This document shows positions 25,742 to 33,816 of a DNA stretch of 64,000 bases, piece after piece. This stretch comes from Georgenia satyanarayanai (lineage in GTDB: Bacteria > Actinomycetota > Actinomycetes > Actinomycetales > Actinomycetaceae). The DNA lies in contig NZ_UETB01000015.1 of assembly GCF_900116375.1 (NCBI RefSeq), forward strand, positions 1 through 64,000. Direction: 5' to 3'. Numbering within the stretch: position 1 is the first letter of the stretch; each line of letters opens with the position of its first letter. Made by a program: the position numbers and the translations under genes. The notes beneath the pieces are model-generated. The model had not been told where the DNA came from. It made no database searches and saw only the letters and a program-made list of their open reading frames with translations.

Positions 25742-25996
25742 TCAATGACCTATGGCGTTCGTACTCAGGGCCTCCGCCCGATCGGTGGCACTCCATGCAG
25801 GGCCGAGGCGGCGCCGCAAGGCCGTCATCGCGTCATCCAGTGCGGTCCTGGTCGGGTCGAGCACGCAAAGGTGGCCGTCGACCCGGTGGAAGCCGAGCGA
25901 CTCCCACACGGGCCCGAGCGCCTGCGCGCCTAGTCGAGGTCCACGAGCTGGATCATGGCGAGAAGATGCCGTTGGTGCCGTGCCGGGTTGGTTCAT
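25742..25996 (-). CDS. Short protein of unknown function coupled to merA
   Basis: 84 residues. Its ATG overlaps the merA stop (ATGA), and it ends 18 bases before the cmtR start, so it fits an operon gene. The middle part (GFHRVDGHLCVLDPTRTALD) and a following helix (DAMTALRRRLGPAW) look like real protein rather than noise, with a single Cys. I do not recognise a family. It might be a remnant of a longer mercury-resistance protein. Confidence 0.45.
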   Translation of the reverse strand: MNQPGTAPTASSRHDPARGPRLGAQALGPVWESLGFHRVDGHLCVLDPTRTALDDAMTALRRRLGPAWSATDRAEALSTNAIGH

Positions 25997-27441
25997 GCTG
26001 CACAGCAGGAGAGCTTGGTGATGTCGGTGGTGAAGGCTTGGGCGGTGAGCTTGAGGCCTTCGGCCATGGTCAGGTAGGGGCTCCAGAGGTTGGCGACCTG
26101 GCCGATGGTCATGCCGGCCTCCAGGATGTAGACGCCGGCTGCGGCGAGGTCGCCGGCGTCCTGGGCCAGGGCGGTGATGCCGATGATGCGGCCGGTGTGG
26201 GCGTCGGCGACGATCTTGATGAGTCCGCGGGTGTCGCGGTTGACGATCGCGCGTGGGACGTGCGCGAGGGACAGCACGCGACTGTCGCAGCGGATCCCGG
26301 CGGCGTTAGCCTGCCGGTCGGTCATCCCGACGGCGGCCAGGGCGGGGCTGGTGAACACGACCCGGGGCAGGTGGCGGTAGTCGACCTCCCGGCCGGCGCC
26401 GGTCAGGGCGTTGTCGGTGGCGAGGGTGCCGTGGGCAGCGGCGACGTACACGAACTGGGGGTGGGCGGTGACGTCTCCGGCGGCCCAGATGCGCGGGTTT
26501 GTAGTGCGCAGGTGGTTGTCGACGATGACGTCGCCGTGCTTGCCGGTGCGCACGTCGACGGTGTCCAGGCCGAGGGTGACGGTGACCGGGCGGCGCCCGG
26601 TGGCGACCAGCAGCTGGGCCGCCCGCAGCTCCTGTGAGCCGGCGGCGGTGGTCGCGGTGACGACGACCTCGCCCGTTCTCTGGTCGCGGCGGGCGACGGT
26701 GGGCACGGCACCGCGGACCACCTCGATGCCCTCCTCGGTGAAGATCTCCTCCAGGGCGGTGGCGGCCTCGGGTTCCTCGTGGGACGCCAGGCGTGAGCGG
26801 ACGAGCATGGTGACCCGGGCGCCGAGCCGGGCGAAGAGCTGGGCCTGCTCCATGGCGACGTACCCGCCCCCGATGACCAGCAGCGAGTCCGGGACGTGGT
26901 CCAGCTCCATCGCGGTGGTCGAGGTCAGGTAACCCACCTCGTGGAGGCCGGGGACCGGCGGTGCCCAGGGGGTGGATCCGGTGGCGATGAGGTAGTGCGC
27001 GGCGCGGACGGCCTCCACTGTGCCGTCATGGCCGGCGACGTGGAGTGCCGGATCGGTCGGTGTGCCGGCGAACGTGGCGTCCCCGGGCAGGAGATCCCAA
27101 CCGTACGCGGCGGCCAGGTCCAGGTACTTCTCGCCGCGCAGCGATCCGACGAGCTGATCCTTACCCGCGACCAGGGCCGGCATGTCCACCGGCCGGGCGT
27201 CGGGGGCCGTCAGGCCGGGGAACCGGGCGGCGTCGAGCGTGACGTGGCGGGCCTCGGCGGCCGCGAGTAGCGCCTTGGAGGGCACGCACCCGGTGTTGAC
27301 GCAGGTACCGCCGATGGTGCCGCGCTCGATCATCACCACCCGTCTGCCCAGGGTGGTGGCGCGGATCGCGGCCGCGAACGCCGCCCCTCCGGACCCGATC
27401 ACTGCCAGGTCATACGGCCTGCGCTTAGCTGTTGCCGTCAT
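25993..27441 (-). CDS. merA: Mercuric reductase
   Basis: 482 residues of the pyridine nucleotide-disulfide oxidoreductase family. The FAD site is VIGSGGAAFAAAIRA near residue 14, the redox pair is Cys47 and Cys52 in GGTCVNTGCVPSK, an NAD(P)-binding GGGYVA occurs near 172, and the C-terminal Cys479-Cys480 (LSCCAA) is the mercury-delivery pair typical of MerA. It lacks an N-terminal HMA domain. It reduces Hg(II) to Hg(0) with NADPH. ATG 27441 is preceded by AAGGAGGAGCTC. Divergent from merR across a 24-bp palindrome. No merT/P or merB is seen. Confidence 0.93.
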   Translation of the reverse strand: MTATAKRRPYDLAVIGSGGAAFAAAIRATTLGRRVVMIERGTIGGTCVNTGCVPSKALLAAAEARHVTLDAARFPGLTAPDARPVDMPALVAGKDQLVGSLRGEKYLDLAAAYGWDLLPGDATFAGTPTDPALHVAGHDGTVEAVRAAHYLIATGSTPWAPPVPGLHEVGYLTSTTAMELDHVPDSLLVIGGGYVAMEQAQLFARLGARVTMLVRSRLASHEEPEAATALEEIFTEEGIEVVRGAVPTVARRDQRTGEVVVTATTAAGSQELRAAQLLVATGRRPVTVTLGLDTVDVRTGKHGDVIVDNHLRTTNPRIWAAGDVTAHPQFVYVAAAHGTLATDNALTGAGREVDYRHLPRVVFTSPALAAVGMTDRQANAAGIRCDSRVLSLAHVPRAIVNRDTRGLIKIVADAHTGRIIGITALAQDAGDLAAAGVYILEAGMTIGQVANLWSPYLTMAEGLKLTAQAFTTDITKLSCCAA

Positions 27442-27469
27442 GAGCTCCTCCTTCATCGCCCTCAGGATC

Positions 27470-27493
27470 GACCTTCCAGTGCACTGGAAGGTC
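27470..27493. promoter_or_regulatory. MerR-type operator/promoter palindrome
   Basis: GACCTTCCAGTG joined to CACTGGAAGGTC is a perfect 24-bp palindrome. On the minus strand TTGACC (-35-like) lies at its edge and GATCCT (-10-like) about 19-20 bases on; an overlong spacer with a central palindrome is the mark of promoters activated by MerR-family proteins. Confidence 0.85.
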
Positions 27494-27509
27494 AAGGCAG
27501 GATGAGTGC

Positions 27510-27899
27510 ATGCGGATCGGTGAGGTGGCTCAGGCGTCGGGCACGTCGACCAAGACCCTGCGGTACTACGAGGAGTTCGGGCTCTTGCCCGACCCGGAGC
27601 GGACCCCGGCGGGGTACCGGGACTACGGCCCCGAGGTGCTCGGCCGGCTGGATTTCATCAGCCGGGGGCGAGCCGCCGGGCTGACCCTGGCCCAGATCGG
27701 CCAGGTGCTGGCCATCCGCGATGGGGGGCAGGCCCCCTGCCGGCACGTCACCGATCTACTCGACACGCGGCTTGAGGTGATCGACCGGCAGCTGGCCGAG
27801 CTGGAGCAGCTCCGCATCACGATCACCGCGCTGCACGCGGACGCCGCCGGCGGCGATCCGGCGACGTGCTCCGCCGAGGACGTCTGCCGCTACCTGTGA
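27510..27899 (+). CDS. merR: MerR-family heavy-metal-responsive regulator
   Basis: 129 residues. N-terminal winged helix MRIGEVAQASGTSTKTLRYY, dimerisation coiled coil (about 80-112), and metal-site cysteines 77, 120 and 126 (DGGQAPCRHV; TCSAEDVCRYL). Three Cys suit Hg(II) as in MerR (82, 117, 126), although ZntR/PbrR-like regulators look similar. Divergent to merA across the palindrome, so it probably represses and activates the merA promoter. I favour the MerR label because of the neighbour. Confidence 0.87.
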   Translation: MRIGEVAQASGTSTKTLRYYEEFGLLPDPERTPAGYRDYGPEVLGRLDFISRGRAAGLTLAQIGQVLAIRDGGQAPCRHVTDLLDTRLEVIDRQLAELEQLRITITALHADAAGGDPATCSAEDVCRYL

Positions 27900-27929
27900 A
27901 GAGCACGCGGCCCGTGGGACCATCGCGAC

Positions 27930-28070
27930 ATGGCCGATGACACCCTGCAGCGGTGCTCGTGCTGCGGCCGACTGCGGCCACGCAAGGCGCTCCACGCACT
28001 CGGCAGCGAGCCGGCCTACATCTGCCGCAGGTGCGGGCTCTGGGTCGCTCTTCGCTTCTCTCGCCACTGA
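27930..28070 (+). CDS. 46-residue Cys-rich zinc-ribbon-like protein
   Basis: ATG at 27930, 30 bases after the merR stop. The protein has two Cys pairs, CSCC at residues 9-12 and CRRC at 32-35, in a small basic context (RLRPRKA; LWVALRFSRH), as in a zinc ribbon. The sequence looks well built for coding, but there is no obvious ribosome site, and a terminator-like hairpin follows. It may bind zinc or another metal. I do not recognise a family. Confidence 0.5.
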   Translation: MADDTLQRCSCCGRLRPRKALHALGSEPAYICRRCGLWVALRFSRH

Positions 28071-28074
28071 GCGA

Positions 28075-28122
28075 CCCACCCCGCAAGGAGGGGCGCCGGC
28101 GACCGCTCACTGCGGGGTTGGG
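28075..28122. terminator. Hairpin between convergent genes
   Basis: CCCACCCCGCA (28075-28085) pairs with TGCGGGGTTGGG (28111-28122) with one mismatch/bulge, between the plus-strand small protein and the minus-strand phosphotransferase-like gene. Confidence 0.5.
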
Positions 28123-28162
28123 TGGGGGTCAGTAGCGCGGGTCTGTGTCCGGTGGTGGTGGT

Positions 28163-30391
28163 TCATGCCCATTCGACGGTGCCTGCTCCGCCGTCGACGG
28201 TGACGAGTTGGCCGTCGTGCAGCCGGGCGGTGGCGTCGCCGGTGCCGACGACGGCGGGGATGCCGTACTCGCGGGCGACGAGCGAGGCGTGAGCGGCGAG
28301 GGTGCCGCCGTCGGTGACCACTGCGGCGGCTCTGGCGAACAGTGGTGTCCAGGCCGGTGCGGTGCTCCGGGCGACGAGGACGTCCCCGGTGGTGAAGTGG
28401 GCGAGGTCCTCTGGACCGGTGATGATGCGGACCGGGCCGGTCGCTCGTCCTGCGCTGGCGGGTTGCCCGATGATGGCTGCCTCCGGGGGCGTGTGGGTGC
28501 GGGCTGCGTTGACTGCGCGGGCGATCGGGTCGCCGATGAACCGGGGCGGCTGGCCCAGGGTGAGTGGAGCGACCAAGCGGCGCTGCTTCTCCCACGCGGC
28601 TCGGCGACTGTCCGCTGCTTCCGCGCGTGGCGTGGGGTCGCCATCAAGTGCGGAGGTTAGTTCCTCGAGGGTGAGGAAGAACAGCTGGGTGCGCTGGTCG
28701 ATGACGCCGCGGGTGGTGAGGTGGTCGCCAAGGCGGTGAGCGCAGCGGCGAAGGAGGGGCCAGCCGAGGGTGAGGTCCCGGGCTTGTTCCTCCCTGACAG
28801 TGGTGTAGCGCTGCACGGTCCGCAGCAGCCGGCCGAATGTGACCCGTTGTCGGGGCATGTCGCGGAGCGAGGTGGAGATGGCCTGCTCGGCTGCGACTCG
28901 GGTGGCGGCGCGGGTGAGGTTGGCGTCATAGCTGGTGTGGCTGTGGGAGGTGCCGAGCTCGCCGGCGGTGGAGTGGTACCAGTCCAGGGATTGCACCGCG
29001 TGAGCGGGGACCGTGGCTTGCGTCCCGGGCAGGCCGGTCAGCAGGACTTGGGTGTTGTCGATGGTCCCGGGGATGAGGCCGTGCGTGCGGCTGATCACGG
29101 TCAGCCGACTTTCCATCTTCCAGGCCGACCCGCCGACGATGGCGAGGGACCACAGGTACTCCCCCGCCATCCTGCTGACGTGGTCCACGATGTTTCTCAG
29201 CCGTGTGGGGTCCGCGGTGTCGACCTGTCGCTGGCCCGCGTCGACGAGCCGCCGGTAGGCGGGGAGCACGTCGCTGCGCCAGCATTCCTCCAGGTCGGCG
29301 AGGAGGGCGCGGCTGGCGCCTACCGGGTTGGTCGAGACCCGCCCGAGGGCGTTGAAAAGCAGCCACGGCGCCCGGCCCCGGCTTTCCACGATGAGGCGGG
29401 CCAGCAGGCCCGGCGTCGGGGTCGGCAGCGCGTTGTAGTACCAGCCGTTGACGGTGGCGTAGGGGAAGGGGACCACTGCGCCGAGCGTGGCTCGTTGCCC
29501 GTCCAGGTAGCCGGCCTCGATGCGGTCCAGGAGCCAGTCGGCGAACAGCGGGGTCATCGCCTCGGGCAGCCACTCCCCCAGCCGCAGGTTCCGCATCCAG
29601 TACCCCGGGCCGGGCGCCTGCCAGGTGACCGGCGCGGGCAGCGCGGTGATCGGCCTGGCCTGGAGCAGGTAGAGGTGTCCGTCCTGGTCGATGGCCCACT
29701 CGATGTCCTGGGGAGCGCCGAGGTGCCGCGCCGCCCGGCCGGCGAGCTCGGCCACTGCCGCCGCTTGAGCGCGGTCCAGGACGTCACCGTCGATGCTGGG
29801 GTGGGTGACCATGGCCGCGCCGCCGCGAACGATCCACTCCTCCCCGATGCTGGTTCCGGACACGAGCCGTTCGCCGAGGCCACGGACCGCCGAGACCACC
29901 GTCTCCTCGCGGTTCCCAGTGACCGGGTTGGCGGTGAACGCGACTCCGGCGGCCGCGGCGGCGACCATCTGCTGCACCAGTACGGCCATGCCGGGATCGC
30001 CGTCGCGGTCACCCGGTGCCCGGTGGGACTGGTAGGCGCTGACCCGTGGCGTGGTCGCCGATTCCGCACACCGGAGGATCGCCTCCCTCAGGCGGTCTGG
30101 CTCCACGTCGAGATACGACTCGTACATCCCGGCGTAGGACGCTCCTGGAAGGTCTTCCGCCGCTGCCGATGACCGCACCGCATACGGCCCCGGCCCAGCC
30201 CTCTGGGCGGCATCGGTAATGGCGGCCGCCTGCACGTCGCGGGATCCCGGAGCTACCGTCACGACGAATCCCTGGGGAACCGGGAATCCGGCCTGGGTGA
30301 GCTCGGCGAGGACACCGGCCTTGCTGCCGGTGATGGATCGGTCCACCGCTGCGGCGCTGGAGAGGTCGATCACGGTCCGGGAGCCATTCAC
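28163..30391 (-). CDS. PEP-utilising phosphotransferase, rifampin-phosphotransferase-like
   Basis: 742 residues. An N-terminal ATP-grasp/PPDK domain (GSKAGVLAELTQAGFPVPQG; YAVRSSAAAEDLPGASYAGM) is followed by a long middle region and a C-terminal swivelling His domain with TDGGTLAAHASLVAREYGIP; His701 is the predicted phospho-carrier. This order matches rifampin phosphotransferase (about 865 residues), which phosphorylates rifamycins, and also some phosphoenolpyruvate synthase-like proteins. Which substrate is used is unknown. GTG 30391 follows AGGAGG and overlaps the RES toxin stop. Confidence 0.8.
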   Translation of the reverse strand: MNGSRTVIDLSSAAAVDRSITGSKAGVLAELTQAGFPVPQGFVVTVAPGSRDVQAAAITDAAQRAGPGPYAVRSSAAAEDLPGASYAGMYESYLDVEPDRLREAILRCAESATTPRVSAYQSHRAPGDRDGDPGMAVLVQQMVAAAAAGVAFTANPVTGNREETVVSAVRGLGERLVSGTSIGEEWIVRGGAAMVTHPSIDGDVLDRAQAAAVAELAGRAARHLGAPQDIEWAIDQDGHLYLLQARPITALPAPVTWQAPGPGYWMRNLRLGEWLPEAMTPLFADWLLDRIEAGYLDGQRATLGAVVPFPYATVNGWYYNALPTPTPGLLARLIVESRGRAPWLLFNALGRVSTNPVGASRALLADLEECWRSDVLPAYRRLVDAGQRQVDTADPTRLRNIVDHVSRMAGEYLWSLAIVGGSAWKMESRLTVISRTHGLIPGTIDNTQVLLTGLPGTQATVPAHAVQSLDWYHSTAGELGTSHSHTSYDANLTRAATRVAAEQAISTSLRDMPRQRVTFGRLLRTVQRYTTVREEQARDLTLGWPLLRRCAHRLGDHLTTRGVIDQRTQLFFLTLEELTSALDGDPTPRAEAADSRRAAWEKQRRLVAPLTLGQPPRFIGDPIARAVNAARTHTPPEAAIIGQPASAGRATGPVRIITGPEDLAHFTTGDVLVARSTAPAWTPLFARAAAVVTDGGTLAAHASLVAREYGIPAVVGTGDATARLHDGQLVTVDGGAGTVEWA

Positions 30392-31306
30392 GCCCGCCTC
30401 CTAAAGTTGGGGTAGCGCCTCTCCAGTGTCTTGGCATGGGGCGAGCCTGTCGATGCTCTGAGGCGACGGACGCAGTTCGCGCGCGGCTCGGCGCGCAGGT
30501 AGTGAGGCTTCCCGGGGAGCACCTCGAGCTGCCAGTCGGTGGTGACGGCCCGGAAGGCGTCGCCGTCGACGTTGAGGTCCTCAAGCGTCTTGGGGTCGTT
30601 CTCTCCGGGCGTGAGCACGTCGTCGGCTCGCCGGTCCCACCAGGCCCAGCAGGTGCCGTAGCCGGTCTTGGAAGTGAACTGGATGCCGAGCGGGAGGGAG
30701 CCGTCGAAGAGGCTCTGCCCGCGGACGTGCTGGGCCAGGAGCGTGGTGACGGCACGGTTCTCACCGGTGGTGCCGCTGAGGGTGAGCAGCGGGACCCCGG
30801 CCTGCCGGAGCGGCTCGGCGAGGTCCAGGCCCAGGCGGTTGAGTGTGGCCTTGTGGTCGATCTGGACCCACCAGCCCTCGGCGGGCATGGCCACGCGGTG
30901 CAGGCAGCGGCTCATCTGCCAGTTCACACTGCGCCCACGGGCGTTCGCGGCCGTTGGCCGCGGCCTGGTCGCGGACCGCGGTGATGTACTCCTCCACACT
31001 CATGCCGATGGCGTCGGCGTCGGCCTGCAGGGTGACTCGGGCGGCGCGGAGGTCCTGGAGGACCTCGGCGAACGCGGTGGTGGCCCGCTCGGCAAAGTAG
31101 ACGGTGCGCCCGATGGTGTCGAAGCGCCCGCGCCGGTCGGGCAGCTCCGCGGGCAGCGGTCCCACGTGCTCGTTGACACGCACGGCGAGGATGCCACCGG
31201 AGCGGGTGTAGCGCTCCTGGGCGACGCGCCGGCCGTTCTGTCCGCGGGCCGGCACGAGGTGCAGCCCGGTGCGGGGGCAGACCCGGGAGCGTGGAGCGGC
31301 GCTCAC
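30388..31306 (-). pseudogene. RES-domain toxin, frameshifted
   Basis: Minus strand. The N-terminal part from a GTG at 31306 reads FDTIGRTVYFAERATTAFAE then VLQDLRAARVTLQADADAIG; the frame is then lost near 30930, and the next frame continues with SVNWQMSRCLHRVAMPAEGW through to a stop at 30388. Joined, they give a RES-domain protein of about 305 residues, a family of NAD-degrading toxins. One base change of length near 30930 is enough to explain it. Its start overlaps the stop of the antitoxin gene upstream, as in RES/Xre systems. A sequencing error is the main alternative. Confidence 0.75.
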
Positions 31307-31680
31307 GCCGCGGGGGATCCGTCGATGAACGCGAGGGCGGCGCCGATGACCTCGGCGCTCTTGAGGTCACGTACCGCCGAGATGGGGGTCGTCTCACCGA
31401 GGCGCGGGTTGGCACCCACCAGCCACGCGAGGGCGACGTCGGGACCCTCTGCCTGCTCGAGGAGGTGCCAGACGCGTTAACCCAACCGGAGCTGGTTCAC
31501 GGTCTTGAGGCGGGGCTCGGGCCCGTCGGGGCGCGCCCACCGGGCGGGCTGGCCTCGGTCCTTGGTGCCGGTCATCGCCTGGACGACGGTGGTGCCCACG
31601 TTCTCGTTGAGGATCCGCACCAGCTCGTGGATGTCGAGCCTGGTGGCGTCGGCGTGCGCGGCGACTACATCGGATCTCAT
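31303..31680 (-). pseudogene. Xre/MbcA/ParS-type antitoxin with an in-frame stop
   Basis: Reading from an ATG at 31680 one finds LDIHELVRILNENVGTTVVQ, then TVNQLRLG, then TAA at 31477-31479, and, in the same frame, RVWHLLEQAEGPDVALAWLV to a stop at 31303. Intact relatives run through this point in the MbcA/ParS domain (DUF2384), so I infer a sense codon was changed to TAA. The antitoxin normally blocks the RES toxin encoded directly downstream (GTGA overlap). Both members of this pair are thus damaged. Confidence 0.8.
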
Positions 31681-31760
31681 GCCGAAACACTACGCGGGAA
31701 GCAACGCAAAAGCCACCGAGAATCTAGCCGCGAATCCGCGAGACCCGTAGTCGCGTTGCC

Positions 31761-32138
31761 TCAGCAGCAGCTGGCGGGGTTGCTGCCGGTGTGCTGGATG
31801 CGCGGGACGCCGCCCAGGGTGTCGAGGGCCTGTGGGGCGACGGCGTAGTAGGCCCATTTGCCGCGCTTGTCGCGGGTGAGGAGGCCGGCGTCGGTGAGGA
31901 TCTTGAGGTGGTGGGAGACGGTCGGCTGGGACAGGTCCACGGGCTCGGTGAGGTCGCAGACGCATGCCTCACCCCCCTCGTGGGAGGCGATGATCGAGAG
32001 CAGGCGCAGCCGGGCGGGGTCGGCCAGGGCCTTGAACATCGCCGCGAGGTCGCGTGCCTGGCCGTCCGCGAGGGGCTCGCGGATGAGCGGCGCGCAGCAC
32101 GCCGTCTCGAGTTCGGGGGTCTGCGGGATCGCCGTCAT
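31761..32138 (-). CDS. arsR: ArsR-family arsenic/antimony-responsive repressor
   Basis: 125 residues, from ATG 32138. Winged helix with recognition helix DLSQPTVSHHLKILTDAGLL; the Cys pairs 14-15 (TACCAPL) and 59/61 (GGEACVCDL) are typical As(III) ligands of actinobacterial ArsR. The C-terminus ends SNPASCC, giving two more Cys. It is divergent from the flavoprotein gene at 32255. As(III) binding would release it from DNA. A weak inverted repeat (CATCGA...TCAATG) at 32201-32218 in the shared promoter region is a possible operator. Confidence 0.9.
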   Translation of the reverse strand: MTAIPQTPELETACCAPLIREPLADGQARDLAAMFKALADPARLRLLSIIASHEGGEACVCDLTEPVDLSQPTVSHHLKILTDAGLLTRDKRGKWAYYAVAPQALDTLGGVPRIQHTGSNPASCC

Positions 32139-32254
32139 GACACCATCATCCCTGACCGATTGACGTCTGTCTATACGATCTGGCATGCTGCGCTGGTCAC
32201 ATCGAGAATCATCAATGTGAGGGTGCGGGTCGTGCCCTCTGGGAGGGACCAGCC

Positions 32255-33643
32255 ATGTCCTCGACTACAACGACGTCGTTGCCGGTGATCGTGATTGGTG
32301 CCGGCCCGGTGGGCCTGGCGGCCGCCGCTCATCTGGTCGAGCGGGGCCTGGAGCCGCTGGTGCTGGAGGCCGGGGACTCGGTGGCCGCGGCGGTGCGGCA
32401 GTGGGCCCACGTTCGGCTGTTCTCGCCGTGGCAGTTTAACGTCGACGCCGCCGCGCGCCGCCTGCTGGAGGAGGAGGGCTGGCAGGAGCCGGCCCCCAAG
32501 CGCCTGCCCACCGGTGGTGAGCTGGTCAGTGACTACCTCGAGCCGCTGGCCCGAACGGCCGCCCTGCAGGGGCGGATCGTGACAGGGGCACGGGTGGTGG
32601 CGGTGAGCCGCGATGGCCTGGACAAGACCCACGGCCGCGGCCGCGCCGAGCGCCCGTTCCTTGTGCGCGCCACGGTCGACGGCGAGGTGGTGGACTGCCG
32701 GGCCCGGGCCGTGATCGACGCCTCGGGCACCTGGTCCCAGACCAACCCGCTGGGCACGGCCGGACTGCCAGCACCGGGCGAGACCGACGCCGCCTCCTTC
32801 CTCCTCGGTCCACTGCCCGACGTGCTCGGGCGGGACCGGGAGAGGGCGGCCGGCAAGCACGTCGTGGTCGTGGGCGCCGGGCACTCGGCGGCGAACACGC
32901 TGCTGTCCCTGGCCCAGCTGCGTCGCGCCGAGCCGGGCACCCGGGTGACCTGGCTGGTGCGGGGCTCCTCGGTCGAGCGGGCCTACGGCGGCGGTGATGC
33001 TGATGGGCTGCCGGCGCGCGGGATGCTCGGCTCCCAGCTGCGGCGGGCGGTGGAGGCCGGTGAGGTCGAGCTCATGGCGTCGGCCACGATCACCGCGATG
33101 CGGCCGGTCGGGGACGGTCTGGAGCTGACGCTCGCCACGCGCGAGGGTGAGCGCCGACTGGCGGTGGACGCCGTCGCGGGCGCGACGGGTTTCCGCCCGG
33201 ACCTGGCGATGCTGCGTGAGCTGCGCCTGGACCTGGACCCGGGAGTCGAGGCACCGAGCCGGCTGGCTCCGCTCATCGACCCGGAGTTCCACTCCTGTGG
33301 GACGGTTCCCGCGCACGGCGCGGACGTGCTGGCCCACCCGGAGCCCGACTTCTACATCGCGGGCATGAAGTCCTACGGCCGCGCCCCCACGTTCCTCCTG
33401 GCCACCGGGTATGAGCAGGTGCGCTCGATCGTCGCCCAGCTCGCCGGGGACAGCGCCGCCGCGTCCACGCTAGAGCTGGAGCTGCCCGAGACCGGGGTGT
33501 GCTCCACCGCGACCCCGGTGGTGGAGGCCGACGGCAGCCTGAGCATCGCCCCGGAGGCGGCCGGTGACTGCTGCGGGGCGCCGGCCGAGCCCGCGCTCAT
33601 CGGCTTCCCCACCGGCTTCGCCCACGGCCGCACCGCCCTCTGA
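32255..33643 (+). CDS. FAD/NAD(P)-dependent oxidoreductase of ars clusters (ArsO-like)
   Basis: 462 residues. The N-terminal dinucleotide fold reads VIVIGAGPVGLAAAAHLVER; a second GxGxxxA-type fold is VVVVGAGHSAANTLLSL near residue 210. The gene is the first plus-strand gene of the arsenic block and is divergent from arsR. Flavoproteins of this kind (often called ArsO) are frequent in actinobacterial ars operons; the chemistry is not established, perhaps oxidation of arsenicals. The C-terminal region has Cys near GVCSTA and GDCCGAP, which may contact arsenic. A hairpin follows the stop. Confidence 0.82.
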   Translation: MSSTTTTSLPVIVIGAGPVGLAAAAHLVERGLEPLVLEAGDSVAAAVRQWAHVRLFSPWQFNVDAAARRLLEEEGWQEPAPKRLPTGGELVSDYLEPLARTAALQGRIVTGARVVAVSRDGLDKTHGRGRAERPFLVRATVDGEVVDCRARAVIDASGTWSQTNPLGTAGLPAPGETDAASFLLGPLPDVLGRDRERAAGKHVVVVGAGHSAANTLLSLAQLRRAEPGTRVTWLVRGSSVERAYGGGDADGLPARGMLGSQLRRAVEAGEVELMASATITAMRPVGDGLELTLATREGERRLAVDAVAGATGFRPDLAMLRELRLDLDPGVEAPSRLAPLIDPEFHSCGTVPAHGADVLAHPEPDFYIAGMKSYGRAPTFLLATGYEQVRSIVAQLAGDSAAASTLELELPETGVCSTATPVVEADGSLSIAPEAAGDCCGAPAEPALIGFPTGFAHGRTAL

Positions 33644-33664
33644 ACGAACTCGACGATCACAGGT

Positions 33665-33697
33665 CGAGCCCTGCCCTCCCCCTGAGGGCAGGGCTCG
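33665..33697 (+). terminator. Hairpin between the flavoprotein gene and arsB
   Basis: CGAGCCCTGCCCTC and GAGGGCAGGGCTCG form a perfect 14-bp stem with a five-base loop, 22 bases after the flavoprotein stop and 27 bases before a small open reading frame. No U-tract. It could end transcription partly or fully. Confidence 0.7.
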
Positions 33698-33723
33698 CCC
33701 GCGCGACGAAAGGACACCAGACG

Positions 33724-33816
33724 GTGACACCCGCACTCGACCCCCGACATGAGGCACCCGGCGCCCAGCCGGCCGGGACCTCCCGCTTCGCGGTCGGGGG
33801 TGCGCCGTGCTGCTAG
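33724..33816 (+). CDS. Possible 30-residue leader peptide ending in Cys-Cys
   Basis: GTG at 33724 with AAAGGA about 11 bases upstream, a 30-residue frame ending GGAPCC and TAG at 33814. Its end overlaps the arsB start (33807) by ten bases, so its translation would bring ribosomes to arsB. The residues are otherwise mixed (Pro, Ala, Arg, His), with no membrane helix. It may be a coupled leader peptide or chance. Confidence 0.35.
   Translation: MTPALDPRHEAPGAQPAGTSRFAVGGAPCC

Noticed and set aside
25724-25760. CmtR operator upstream of cmtR
   Set aside because: Only loose direct repeats (GGTCA) are seen; no symmetric site good enough to call.
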